Source: Sciurus carolinensis (lineage: Eukaryota; Chordata; Mammalia; Rodentia; Sciuridae). From it: a stretch of 64,000 nucleotides of DNA. The stretch is from assembly GCF_902686445.1 (NCBI RefSeq), contig NC_062225.1:93112581-93176580 (forward strand), in the 5' to 3' direction. Within the stretch, counting starts at the first letter, position 1. Each line of letters begins with the position of its first letter. A model generated the notes under the pieces. The model was not told the origin of the DNA. It saw nothing but the letters and a program-made list of their open reading frames with translations, and ran no database searches. This document shows positions 34,443 through 45,559 of the stretch, piece after piece. Position numbers and translations under genes: made by a program.

Positions 34443-35569
34443 GGCCCTGGCCTGCCTGCTGATGGGCAGCACTGGGAAGACTGTGTTTCCTGCCCACCAT
34501 TAGAATTTGGGTTTGGCTTCTGACCTGGGTCTGCAGCGGGCGGCCCCTAACTGGGCTTGGGGGCAGTGACTCGGAGCATTGTGAATGGCTGGGGTAGGAA
34601 TGGGGGCCAGGAGAAAATCCTCCCCCCTCGACATCAAGCCCGAGGACAGACCTGGGGGTGCCTCCCAGTGGGGCAATGCCGGGATAGACTTGTCTCTGGC
34701 AAAGGTGGCCCACGAGGCACCCTGGTCCACACAAGTCCTGACTTTGCCACGGTGATGGGAAGATGAGTGTCAGGTGCTCTTCCTCTGTACCACCCATGGC
34801 ACTGACTGCCTGTGCCGACTGGCACATTGATGGAGGCTGCCAATTTCCTAGCCCCATGCTGGGTGGGGTTCTGGGGGTGAAGGTCTGGCCCCCATGTTGC
34901 CAGTGGGCAGCTGCAGCTCAGAGCAGCGAGGACTCAGCGTTAGATGGTCATGCCCCATTGCTTCCCTGATGAGGGTCTGAGGGTGTGGGTGCCGAGTCTC
35001 GCCTCCTGGGGTGCCCGGGGTGCTGCACAGGGAGGACACCGGGGGCTGCTTGCGCTCACTCTGAGTGTCCCCTGCGAACAGTCTCCTGCTGACGCAGGGT
35101 CTCCAGAGCCCTCAGCAGCTCCGGAGCCTGTCTCTGGAGTGCCCTCCCTGGGGAGCTGGTCCCTCCTGCTCTCGTCCCTTCCCTCCTCCCTGTGCCCGAG
35201 CCTCCCCCCTGAGCTGCAGTGGCAGGTCTGTCACCCACCAGGGAACCCAGGGCTCTGTCCCTGTGTACCAGCAGGGCGTGTGACTCAGGGGATCCTCAGC
35301 GCGTGCCACAGATGCATCAGAACAGAGAGCTGCTGTCCGTGGTGATGTGGTGTGACCTCCATCAGAGACAAGTAAAGTCAAAAGGGACTTGGGACATCAG
35401 CGGCATAAGGATGGACCTGCCTCAAAACATTTTCTTCAGCTCAAATTCCATTTAACAGTCTTTATATTTAGTTGGCGCAGGACAACTACTTGTGTTTGTG
35501 GGCACAGCAGCTGCCTCTAGGGACTGCACTGAGTGGCCCATCAGGGGAGCAGCCGCTGTCCCCCCCTGT
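34443..35569. other. Unassigned sequence
   Basis: GC-rich, with no gene recognised. The left edge of the L1 on the minus strand is at about 35570, and no T-rich tail complement is seen here. Confidence 0.45.
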
Positions 35570-35663
35570 CATTTCCAGGTGACTGTAGTTAGCAAGGTGT
35601 TCTGTGCCTTGACTTATTTTTGGTTTTTAAGTTGGCTTGGTTTCTCCTTTGAGTGGTTTTTCT

Positions 35664-36683
35664 CTAAGGTAGTTCCTCCCTTTGCTGACCTCCATTGTTG
35701 TTTTTCATTTCCTCCTCATGGAATATTTTGTTGAGAACATTCTGTAGCGCAGACTTTCTATTTGTAAATTCTTTTAACTTTTGTTTATCATGGAAGGATT
35801 TTATTTCATCTTCAAATCTGAAGGTTAGTTTTGCTGGGTATAGGATTCTTGGTTGGCAGCCATGTTCTTTCAGAGCTTGAAATATGTTGTTCCAGGCCCT
35901 TCTAGCTTTTAGAGTCTGGGTTGAGAAGTCGGCTGCTATCCATATTGGTCTCCCCCTATATGTAATCCGATGCTTTTCTCTCGCGGCCTTCAAAATCCTA
36001 TCTTTATATTGAATGTTAGGCATTTTCATTATAATGTACCTTGGTGTGGACCTGTTGTGATTTTGTGCATTTGGTGTTCTATAAGTCTCTAGTATTTGAT
36101 TTTCCATTTCATTCTTCAGGTTTGGGAAATTTTCTGATATTATTTCATTGAATAGGTTGTTCATTCCTTTGGTTTGTATCTCTGTGCCTTCCTCAATCCC
36201 AATAAATCTTAAATTTGGTCTTTTCATGATGTTCCATAGTTCTTGGAGATTCTGTTCATGATTTCTTACCATCTTCTCTATTTGGACAACTTTATTTTCA
36301 AGATTAAATATTTTGTCTTCATTGTCTGAGGTTCTGTCTTCCAAGTGGTCTAGACTTTTGGTGATGCTTTCCATTGAGTTTTTTATTTGGCTTATTGTTT
36401 CCTTCATTTCAAGGATTTCCATTTGGTTTTTTTTGAGAATCTCTATCTCTTTGTTGAAATGATCTTTTGCTTCCTGCACTTGCTCTTTCAGCTTATTGGT
36501 ATTATCATTCATTGCCTGCATTTGCTCTCTTATCTCATCCTTTGCTTCATGAATCATCTTAATCATATATAATCTGAAATTCTTTTTTGACATTTCTTCT
36601 AACATACTGTCATTGGATTCTATTAATACAGAATCTAGATTTGTTTGGATCATTTTCTTCCCTTGTTTTTTCATGTTGTTCAT
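35664..36683 (-). CDS. LINE-1 ORF1 protein, intact 339 codons
   Basis: ORF1p is the trimeric RNA-binding chaperone that packages L1 RNA in cytoplasmic particles. The length of 339 residues is close to the roughly 340-370 usual in mammals. The N-terminal third is a long charged, heptad-rich coiled coil (about residues 20-150, rich in K, E, Q, M, I and L). An RRM-like core begins at about residue 155 (NLRFIGIEE). The C-terminal domain contains the TPRYIIMKM strand, an AAREKHRITYRGRPI block and the YPAKLTF motif at about residue 285. There is no internal stop or frameshift. The ATG at 36683 is the first in frame after the 5' region and gives the expected start. An intact ORF in an element without ORF2 means either fairly recent insertion or lack of time to decay. 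It can be a source of ORF1p only if transcribed. Confidence 0.9.
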   Translation of the reverse strand: MNNMKKQGKKMIQTNLDSVLIESNDSMLEEMSKKNFRLYMIKMIHEAKDEIREQMQAMNDNTNKLKEQVQEAKDHFNKEIEILKKNQMEILEMKETISQIKNSMESITKSLDHLEDRTSDNEDKIFNLENKVVQIEKMVRNHEQNLQELWNIMKRPNLRFIGIEEGTEIQTKGMNNLFNEIISENFPNLKNEMENQILETYRTPNAQNHNRSTPRYIIMKMPNIQYKDRILKAAREKHRITYRGRPIWIAADFSTQTLKARRAWNNIFQALKEHGCQPRILYPAKLTFRFEDEIKSFHDKQKLKEFTNRKSALQNVLNKIFHEEEMKNNNGGQQREELP

Positions 36684-37406
36684 ATATCTTCCCCTCTAGC
36701 AGTGCAGATCTGGGGTATTGCAGATTTCCCCCTGTAGGCTTATAGTGGCCCTCTAGGTTTCCAAAACCCTTTCTTTAAGGGGAGATCAATATTAGCAGTG
36801 CCCAATTCAGACACTATGCAATCCTAGACCAAATAGCCCCTATGAGAACAATAACAAAATTGTCATAATAAACAGAATGAGTTCAAATATTATCTTTGGT
36901 AAAACAAACAGGTTTGCAATAAGGTCTGCAGTTTCTAATGGAGGACGAAGAGGATGCAGAGGGATGTAGAATGTGGCTGTTAATGGGATAAGAAAAGAAT
37001 ATACAGAAGTTCTAGAAAATAGAAAGGGTGAGAGTGTAACAAAAGAAATTGGATGTTAGCATGCAAAAAAAGGGAGAAAGAGACTCTGAGGGAACAGGTA
37101 AACAAAAGGAAAAGAGAACAAGAAAAGTAAAGAAATAAAAACTTAAATTTTTTCAATAAGGAGATAAAAGAATATCAACAGTATAACAATCATATAGTAA
37201 TGAAACCTCCCAGAGTTCAGTAGCCTGATGCATGAGAGGTACCTGACAATGAGCTTCAAGCCTCCAGCAGGCGTCTCAGGATGGGATTTGCCCCACCTAG
37301 AGATCAGAGCTATGTCTTCCAGGATTATCCAAGATGGCTGCTCTGGCTTCGAAATGTGTTGGCAAATGGGGAGCTGCAGCTCAGGGTGTGAACGTGGTCA
37401 GCTGGA

Positions 37407-37670
37407 GGTCCTGGAGGCGGGATGCGGTTGGTCCGGCAGGGGTCCTGGAGGTCGGGTGTGTTTGGTGTGGTTGTGGGATCCTGGAGGCCAGGTGCAATCA
37501 GTCGGTCTGGGGTCCTGGTGATAGGGTGCAGTCAGTTGGTCGGGGGGTCCTGGTGGCAGGGAGCAGTCAGTCGATGTGAGGGCCCCAGAGGCAGGGAGTG
37601 ATCGATTGGGCTGAGGGATCCTGGAGATGGGGCTCAGTCAGTCCGGCCAGGGGTCCTATGGGGCCTGGCT
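37407..37670 (-). repeat. About 35-bp tandem repeats in the L1 5' region
   Basis: Eight degenerate units of 34-36 bp start on the plus strand at 37407, 37441, 37476, 37511, 37546, 37581, 37616 and 37652. Each opens with a GGTCCTGG- or GGATCCTGG-like word and most contain GCAGTCAGT or a close variant. Tandem repeats in L1 5' regions often carry promoter activity, as in the rodent monomer-type promoters. Here that role is inferred. Confidence 0.75.
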
Positions 37671-38953
37671 GTTGTCTCAAAATGGCGGCAGCCTTGTGTA
37701 ATCAAACCTGCAGGTACTGTCACAGTGAACTTCCAGGCAACAGCAGGCAGCTGGTGCTCCACTGGCCGTCGGCGATCAGTTTGCTGACTGTTGTCGGACG
37801 ATCGGGTGTTCTGTGCCTTGAAATAGCCAGCAGAGAGGGTTCTGGATGCTCCCACCTAACAGCTCATGTTCTTACACTCCAGCCTTAAAATCTTGGAGGC
37901 CCTGGGCACCGGGTCTGCTGTGCTGGGCTGGGGGGCCTGCAGGGCCTGTCCCTGGGGGACGCACGGCCAGAGCAGAGCAAAAGGGCTGCACCAGTGGCCT
38001 TTATGACTCCCTTTTCCACAGTAAAAATCACCTCTAATTCAGAGGTGGTGTTGGTGTACCAAGGAATAAACCGGTGTTCCTGCCACAGGACCTGCGCCTC
38101 TTTGCCAGAGTCTTCCTCCCAGTCTAGAGGAGGCCCGGGTGGAGGTTAGGCAGTGCCATCTGGGTACTTAACAGCACTGAGTGACTTCTCACTTCCTGAC
38201 TCCAAACAGGGTGTCAGTGGGAGGAAGAGACTGCCCTGGTGACTGTGGGGCTTCTCTCACTAGGTCATGCAGGAGCTGAAAGTGCTGGCGGGCAGATGCC
38301 CGCAGGCAAGGCCCAGGTGTTCACAGGCCCGCACTGGGCAGCTACTGGAACAGGGCTCTGGATCAAGAGTCTGACAGCCTGGCGACCTGACCGGGCTTTA
38401 TACACCAGGCTAACTTGCAGCAATGTAGGCGAGGACAGCCCCTGGCCTGGATCCCCAGGCTAATGGGCGGCAAGACATTTTGTGGAAAGGGAGAGTTGGC
38501 TCCCTTGGGGCCTGTGCCTCAGGGGTGGGGAGCATGGGGGCAAACCCACAGGCTTCTCCTGTCTCCCCTGTGCAGAGGACAGCAGGGACCGTCAGGGCAG
38601 AGGCTGAGGCTCTCGGAAGCCAGCCCACTGACGTTCTGAGGATTGGGCCAGCTTCCTGGCTCCTCTGGGAAACTCACCACTTCCCCTCGGCACAATGGGG
38701 AGGCCCACATTCACAGGCCACAGACACTAGGAGTGACTTCGGCACTCGCCTGGTGGGCTCCCCCGGGCTCCCTCCCTGAGGTGGGACTATTCAGGGGAGG
38801 TTGAGAGGAACGCTGGAGGGAGAGGAGGATGCTCGTAGGATGGCACGTAGGCTGGCAGCATTTGAGTGTTGGAGGGTTGTCCCTGCACCCTGGAAACTTG
38901 CCCGGCCTCGCCTCTCTGTGGAAGTCAGAGGGGCACTGTGGAGGCCACTGTCA
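37671..38953. other. Unassigned sequence
   Basis: Positions 37671-37860 may still belong to the L1 5' region (AAAATGGCGGC at about 37679). Beyond that it is GC-rich with no gene recognised. Confidence 0.4.
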
Positions 38954-39043
38954 GGCCCGCGCTCGGGCGGGACTGGACCTGGTGCTGGGACCGCCAAGGG
39001 CCCACGCTCGGGAGGGACTGGACCCGGTGCTGGGACCGCCGAG
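38954..39043 (+). repeat. 45-bp direct duplication, 2 copies
   Basis: Copies start at 38954 and 38999. Both contain GCTCGGG, GGGACTGGACC and GGTGCTGGGACCGCC. They differ at only a few bases and carry several CpGs. Confidence 0.9.
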
Positions 39044-39921
39044 GTCCTCGGGTCCTACACGCCCCACCCCACCCACAGGCTTCTGTGTACCAGCACTGGA
39101 GAGCTGAAGGGGCGAGCTGCAGACCCCTCTAAGAAGGAGCCTCAGGGAAGCCATAGCAACAGGCGGCAGGAACTAGAAGCCAGAGGAAAACTTGGCCTCT
39201 GGAGCCACAGGCACATGGAAGAGTAGTGTCAGTCCAGCTCCTGGGCAGACCGCCTTGGGTCCCCCAGGAGGCCGTTGACCTGAGTCCTGAACCTGAGGCT
39301 TCAGGCCCACCTTGAGGAAAACCTATGAGGCCAGGTAACGGGCAGAACCGTGGACGGCAGGGCAAATCCTGCACATAGCCACCCTTGCTGAGGCGGGGAC
39401 TGTGTGGTTCTCAGACTGGGAACGTGAATCAGCGGTGGCTGAGGTGCCGATGGCTGTACCTGGCCAAGGACAGCCTGTGAAAAGGGTCAGAAGTGCAGGC
39501 AGAGGGCGGAGACACCAGGAGAGGCGCCTGGAGGCATTCGGGATCAAGACCAGCCAGGCTGCCTCTGGTGGGCCGGTCGCTGGGCTGAGGCAGCTGAGGA
39601 AAGGACGTGACCTTGAAGAGGTGTCAGTGTGGCTCCCCAGCCTGACAGACAGGAGAAAAATGAAAACGTGGACGAGCACCCTGAGCTCTGAGCAAGAGGC
39701 CTGGCGGGAGCACAACGGGAGGACCAGAGGAGGAAGGGAGGCGGCAGAGACGGGAGAGCCTCACGGGTGGAGGCCTCTGGACGACGGCCACCTCGGCCAC
39801 CCGTGGGCTCTGCAGGTGCCTCTTCTGGGACACAAGAAGGCAGCGCTCGGTGTGGCAGCCTGGAAGGGCAGGAAGACCATGTGCGCCCGGCTGAGCCCGC
39901 AGCCAAGGGAATGGGGTGGAG
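39044..39921. other. Unassigned GC-rich sequence
   Basis: Nothing recognised. Frames are open by composition. Confidence 0.45.
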
Positions 39922-40013
39922 GAGCAGCGGGGGTGGCTCAGTGGAACCAGGACCCACCACCCTGCAGGCCCAGGGCTCCATCCCCAGCTCCACAGAAGGA
40001 AAACAGAGAAGGA
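39922..40013 (+). mobile_element. Diverged ID-like SINE
   Basis: GCGGGGGTGGCTCAGTGGAA resembles the ID A-box region. GGCCCAGGGCTCCATCCCCA followed by GCTCCACAGAAGGAAAACA resembles the B-box region, the CAGCACC end and the tail. The B-box is mutated (GGCTCCATCC). It is an old copy with no target duplication recognised. Confidence 0.55.
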
Positions 40014-40752
40014 ACAGAGGTTCTCAGACAGACTGGAGCTGAGGGGCTGGCCTCCTGAAGACCTGGACCGTCCAGGGGTCCTTTGGAGGGAAGGAAAATG
40101 ACCCAGGCCAGGAATCAGACCTCAGAGAGGAAGGAAGAGCACAGGAGATGGAGTGACCGAGAGAACGGGAGGGGTTTGTTAGGGCTGGGGACCACGGCGG
40201 ACCCAGCAGCTGCCCAGTCCCCGTACCCTGGACCTGAGTCTTTCCCCTCTGCTCTGCTGCACCCCTAGGCTGCGGTCCAGCTCCCAGGAGGCTCCCTGGG
40301 TGTTGCTGGGGCTCAGGACCTGGCGCCCACGCACCGGCAGGTGTGCCCGGCGGTGCTGCCTGTGATCTTGGGGAGTCCTTCCTCTCAGGGTGAGTGCTTG
40401 ACCAGCAGGCACCGCCACCCAGTCACATCACCAGCAGCAGGCGCCACGTTTAGCATATCCCACAGGCACAGGTTGGGGCCCCGGGGCTGCCTGGTTGGGA
40501 AGCTTGATTGAAGGTACCGTCTGCCCACTGCAGACTCCCCACTAGGAGGGCCGCTCTCCTGCTTGCTAAGGGAATTCCTGGCGGATGGAGCATGTCCACA
40601 CCAGCATCACACTCTGGACTGTGGGGCTGGCCCTGTAGGGCTGGGGCAGCGTCAGGCAGGGAGCTGTGAGGGTGGTGACGGAGCTGGGTTCAGGCCCTGG
40701 GGAGCCCTGAGCTCGGAGCAGGTAGGAGGAGTTGAGCCCCAAGCGCGGGAAC
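40014..40752. other. Unassigned GC-rich sequence
   Basis: Nothing recognised. Confidence 0.45.
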
Positions 40753-41064
40753 TTAGGTCTCTAGACTTGGTGATTTCCACAAAGCCAGGCTTTGCCATTT
40801 GCCAACAAACAAGTTTATCAGCAAGTGGCCCTTGATCACCTCATAGGGTGGACGCTGGGGATGCAATGGCTGCCCATGCTGCTTTTCCTTGGTGAGCTTT
40901 TGAATTTGATAATCTGGCCTGTTACTACTAGTAAGTTCATGCCAAGGGTAAATCTTACCATCTTTTAGAAACCAAGATTTCCACAGCTGCCTCCTCTGTG
41001 GTCCCTCTTCCCCTGGCTTAGCTGGCAAATGTCTGCTCTTCTCTTCCAGTAAGGGCTCTGTCAT
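40753..41064 (-). other. 103-codon open frame, unrecognised
   Basis: The minus-strand frame starts at an ATG at 41064. It encodes a basic, tryptophan-containing peptide with normal-looking composition (for example WFLKDGKIYPWHELT in the first half and YEVIKGHLLINLF in the second). The surrounding DNA is AT-balanced, so the opening is less likely to be a GC artefact than others here. No family is recognised. There is no poly(A) tail to support a processed copy, and a donor-like ATG|GTAAGA lies inside. It may be part of an old pseudogene or chance. Confidence 0.2.
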
Positions 41065-41480
41065 CGCTCATGATGACCTCTATTCCAGAGAACACATTTT
41101 GCTTAAGTCCTTTAAAATGATTAATTGACGATGACCTCTGAATTAAAACACAATATTTCTTGGTCCTAAGATGCATAGCTTTCACCTGTAAGTGTTTCTG
41201 AACGCCAGATTCAGCTTGTAATTGATGGCTGCTTTTAGCATGGTCTTTCTTTTTTCTGAAAAGCTGTTAATAAATAGATGGTGCATCTTATAATTGATGG
41301 CATCTGAGAATCAAGGAAATGGGCAATTCTCTTTTGTGTTGTAGAGCGGGATGGCTTACCCCCTGATCAGCACAATCAACTCCGTCTGTAAAATTCTGGC
41401 AAAGGAAAGTCGAAACGAGAAACCTCACCGAAACTCTCAGCAACTCCTTTGCTTTACCCTCTGTTTTTTTCTGGTTTTAG
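41065..41480. other. Candidate conserved noncoding element with paired homeodomain-like sites
   Basis: AT-rich unique DNA holding the identical word TAATTGATGGC twice (41219-41229 and 41291-41301), and AAAATGATTAATTGACGATG near 41114. No repeat-family signature is visible. The paired TAATTGATGG words resemble homeodomain/TALE binding sites. That reading is inference, and conservation cannot be checked here. Confidence 0.35.
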
Positions 41481-41808
41481 ATAGCTTTCTGCCTTTGGTT
41501 CCAAAGCAGTGCTCTCCACACTAACAAGCTGCAGTGCTGGAGGACAGCAGAGCGGGCTGTGAGTCCTGCTGCTGACAGCTAGCCACGCCAGCCCCGTCTC
41601 TTAGGACCTGACAGACCCTTCTTACCCGGCAAGTGTGAGGGGTTTTGCCTGAGGGGTTTTAAGGTTACTAGTTTATTATTGGGGAACCCTGCAGAATGAG
41701 GGCAAACATTTAAAAATACAGAGGCATTTTATTCTGAAAGTGTTCTTGTGGATGAAAGAAGGATAATCAAGTTTATTATTTACTAAAAAAATAAAGATTT
41801 TTAAAAAA
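41481..41808. other. Unassigned AT-rich sequence
   Basis: Nothing recognised. The A/T-rich 41700-41808 stretch runs up to the antisense SINE. Confidence 0.4.
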
Positions 41809-41984
41809 ATTTTTTCTGGTACCGAGGACTGAACCCTGGGACCATCTACCCCTACCCTTTTTATTTTTTTTTAAATTTTGAGACAGGGTCTCACAAAGTT
41901 GCTAGGGCTGGCCTTGAACTTGCCATCCTCTTGCCTCAGTCTCCCAAATTGCTGGGCATGCAGGCGTGTACCCCTGCACCTGGC
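41809..41984 (-). mobile_element. B1-dID composite SINE, antisense
   Basis: The plus strand reads the complement. The ID end is TTTTTTCTGGTACCGAGGAC and TGAACCCTGGGACC, followed by a shortened ID part. A T-rich linker follows, then the B1 part GAGACAGGGTCTCACAAAGT, GCTGGCCTTGAACTTGCC, CAGTCTCCCAAATTGCTGGG and CAGGCGTGTACCCCTGCACC. The ID moiety is partly deleted (CCATCTACCCCTACCC). Confidence 0.85.
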
Positions 41985-44900
41985 ATGTGCAAAGCTTTTC
42001 AAAGGGGGAAAGTGTGTTTTTTAAACTCCCCTTAAAATAGATGGCTTTTGCCCTTACACTGAAAACGTAAGCAATTAGGAGAAAACGTAGCAGCCTGGGG
42101 TTCCCAGGCGATGCTAGCGGTCTGTCGCTCTGTGTGGCCCACCTGCCCTGCTCTGGCGGGACGCGCAGCTGCTGCCTGGGTGTGGGCTGCGTGCTGGCCC
42201 AGGGCTCGTCCAAGCCATGCTGTGGGTGTTTAATTCAGGAACCACGGTCTCTGAAAAGCAGATGCTCGGGGGTCCAGTGCGGAAACAGACACAGCAGCAT
42301 GAAGAGCGAGCGGGCCTCGTTTCTTTGTGCTTTGTTCTCTTTCCCCTGGCTACGGTGGCCAGCTTACCTGCATTTAGAGTATTTTTTGAGTCCTGAAAAA
42401 CAAGCTTTATTGTGCCGTAAGAACACAGTCAGAAGACACCACACCTCTGTAACTCTGGAGTGACAATGTGCCCGGGAGGTCCCTTCCCACCTCTCACCTG
42501 CAGAGGCGGGCGGGGCGGGGGTCCTGCCAGCAGCTCTGCTCACCCTGGGTCGGGAGGACACTCCGAGCACGCTCCTGTTCAATCCACCTTCCTTTCGTTG
42601 TCCCCGCCGTGGTTCTGCTCTGTGAATCATTGCCATTGTCTCTGCACCACTCCCAGCCCAGCATAGCCACAGCTGGCAGATTAATTGCCTTAACGACCTG
42701 GCCTGTGAGTCTTGTGCTCTGTCATCGTCAGTGGTCCCTGCTGCCCGTGGAGTGGGCAGGGCCTTCTTCCCGGGGATGGCAGACCTTCTCAAGACTGTCC
42801 CCAAAGCTCCCAGGCCCCACGTCAGACCGAGTGACCGCAGTGGTGCCCCAAGCGGTGGTCAGCCGTGCTTGAGGAGCGAGAGCAGAGTGTTTCCTAAGTC
42901 TCGCAGAGCAGAGGCGTTTTGTTTATCCACGTGCCACCTTTGGAAAACTGCAGGCAGTCATCGACTCCCTGAGGTGCCAGGGGCCAGTCTTCCGGCCTGA
43001 ATTTTCCTGGCTGGGGCTCTGGCTGCCAGCGCAGGAGGCGGCTCCAGCCCGCTAAGCCCGCTGCGGCTGGGGGCTCATCCTTCCCCGTGGCTCCTGACTC
43101 CTTGGTGGCGCTCTCGCTGCCTCTGCCCCGACCGTTTGTGCTGTGAACACAAGCCCTCCTCCAGAAGCCTTTCAATCCCTTCTCTGTAGCAGTATGCTGA
43201 CGCGCGGCGCAGGGGCCATTGCCCGAGTCCCTCCAGCTCTGCCCTGGCGTCTGTTCCAGGGTGCTCAGCACGCGCAGCCTTCAGCTGTCTTGGCATCCAC
43301 GCAGAGGCCAGGCCCAGGCCCAGGCCCAGCATTGTCTCAAAACCAGCACAGACCTGCCCTGAGGCTCATAGAAGGTGCTGGAACTAATCAAAGACATCGC
43401 TCTGCCTGGTGCCCTTAGTTTACAGAAAGCAAATTGGGACTCTGAGAAGCAATTTTCTCGAAGCTCCACAGCCCAGGTCTGGTCCCCTGATCCTGGGTTT
43501 GCTTTGGAAGAGAGATGAGTCTGTGGGTAGTAGTTTCTGACACTGTCCACTCAGAGATGACGGCTCCTGAAGCCTGGTCAACGTGGTCATCATCCCCGTG
43601 ACCGCCGACTGAGGAGCACCCCGTTGTCTCCACATGAGACCCAGGTCCCAGAATGTCAAGCAGCAGCCCCACCTTACAGTCACCTATCAGGGTAATCTTG
43701 ATATATCGATATTAATCTTAATAGCATGGTGATGAAATATCTTAAAGTGTCTGCTCTTTAGGAAAGAGAAGAAAGGATCGCCTTTTAAAATAAATCAGGC
43801 AGCCGAAGAAGTCCACGAGTATCTGTAAATGTCATCAGCCTACTCCAAAAAACTGGAGAAAATATGGAAGACGGTGTCCTGCCGGTCACCCCAACACCGA
43901 GCTGGCAGTCCACGCTCTGCTGGTCGGGGGAGGGGCTCACACGGAGGTCACCCAAGTGACACCTCAGCAATGGATGAGAGAGCACAATATTAAATGAACA
44001 GCATCAACATTTACGGCTGACTTGGGGCAGGGACACAAGACAGCGCGGTAGGACAGGCCCTGAAACCAAAAAGCAAGTCCTGAGACAGGCGTGAGATGGG
44101 CCCGGGGGGACTTGGTGGAGGGCGAGTCTGACCTGTGTCTGGTCAGAGTGGACCACACCTTCACCCCTCGCTGCCTGCCAGACGTGGTGCACTGGGTTAC
44201 TCCTTACGAGTGAATGTGTGTGGCTGTTGATTTCTCCTGTCAGTTTCCTCATTGCGATAAACCAAAATAACAACAAAAAGCCATTGAAATACAAACGGCC
44301 TTGCTTTCACTTGTTCACAGGAGCAAGTTCACAGAGCGCCTGAGGTTGTGGACACTCACCAAGTGCAGAAGAAGGCTCTATCGGGAGCTGGCCCGGGGCG
44401 CGGCTCATTGTCTGCCCACTGACCGAGCTCCTGTCCTGCTGCTCCGGTCTGCCTGTGTTCTTCTAGGGGAACAGTTAGAAGTGTCCAGGGCTGCCTGTGC
44501 CTGTCCCTCAGGCCGACACGCCCGGTGAATGGGCGCTGCGGACGCCTGCCCTGGACTCGCAGTCCTGTCCTGCTCTGCGCTCTGGATCTCCCAGCCCCGT
44601 CCAACCACTGGCGAGTCCTTGAGGCCCGTGCGCCGTTCCCAGCAGCCCTTCCCCTTCTCAGGTCCACGGTGTGCGATCCTGTCCCCCCACCCAGGTGGCC
44701 TTTCCTGCTGTGGACGCCTCTGTGTGCAGGAGCTTTCCAGTTCCATGCAGCCCGCTGGCTCATTGTTGCTTTTGTTGCCTGAGCTTTTGGTGTGACACCC
44801 CCCAGATTAATTTTCCTCCACATGCAGACTCTAGGAGGAGAGGTGGACTACACAGACGCAGAGGCAGGAGAGAGGAAGTGGGGGAGCCGGCAGGGGTGAC

Positions 44901-45273
44901 CTGGCAGGACCAGTCCTCCCGGGCTCTGAGGAGCTGTAGACTTGGAACGACCCAGGACACCCACACACATAGGGCACCCTGGAGGGGCAGAGGGGCTGCG
45001 TTTGCTCAAACACAGCCACCATCTCACGAGGTCTATTAACGCATGGCGGAAAGCGTCCGGGCAAGGGTGTACGCAGCAAAATACATCCAAGACGCTTCCC
45101 GGTGCAGTGAGCAGGTCCCGAGCAGCATCGCCGTTGGTTCAGGACAGGGTCCCTGTCCTCAGAAGCCGGCAGCTCACAGGGAAATGGAATCAGGCACAGG
45201 CGGAGCCGTTGCAAACCTGCCTGCTGTTCGGCATGTGACTGGTTGTCCAGTCAACTGTACACTCCGGGACGTG
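41985..45273. other. Unassigned sequence with small AT-rich patches
   Basis: Mostly GC-rich, with no gene recognised. Unique AT-rich patches are 42660-42700 (CAGATTAATTGCCTTAACG), 43690-43860 and 44210-44290. They carry no repeat signature. Confidence 0.4.
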
Positions 45274-45391
45274 CCTGCACCTGCCCCGGCTCAGCCCAGG
45301 TGTGATCCCCCAGGCCCTGCCCGACCTCTGCCCTGCACCTGCCCCGGCTCAGCCCAGGCATGATCCCCCAGGCCCTGCTCGACCTCTGCCC
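45274..45391 (+). repeat. 58-bp direct duplication, 2 copies
   Basis: Copies start at 45274 and 45332. Both read CCTGCACCTGCCCCGGCTCA at the left and GATCCCCCAGGCCCTGC in the middle. They are nearly identical. Confidence 0.9.
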
Positions 45392-45559
45392 TGCGCCCGC
45401 CCGCGTCCCTGTGTCCCTGCCCTTCCTGTGGCTGGTACTTCGGTCTCTTCTCAGCCGTGCTGCTGTGACCCGTGACTGAGCTTTGTGCCGATGTCCCGAC
45501 TGGGGACAGAATCAAGGACCTGACAGCTGGGTTGTCTCTGCTCTCACTGCTCGTGAGTT
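45392..45559. other. Unassigned sequence
   Basis: Nothing recognised. Confidence 0.4.

Larger units (their letters stand above)
35570..37700 (-). mobile_element. L1 element retaining 5' region and ORF1 but lacking ORF2
   Basis: Read on the minus strand, it has a 5' region with about 35-bp repeats (37670-37407), a C/T-rich stretch (about 37200-36690), an intact ORF1 (36683-35664) and about 90 bp of inter-ORF-like sequence (35663-35573). An ATGACAGG that resembles the beginning of ORF2 follows at 35572. The reading then leaves L1 at a G run (35566-35560). The usual insertion defect is loss of the 5' end. Here the 3' end is missing. There is no poly(A) tail at the left edge and no target duplication was found. 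The right limit is set at the YY1-like AAAATGGCGGC near 37679 and is approximate. Confidence 0.7.

Noticed and set aside
35560..35572. Beginning of an L1 ORF2
   Set aside because: Only the first few codons (ATGACAGG) resemble ORF2. The frame then reads into unrelated sequence and stops after about 28 codons.
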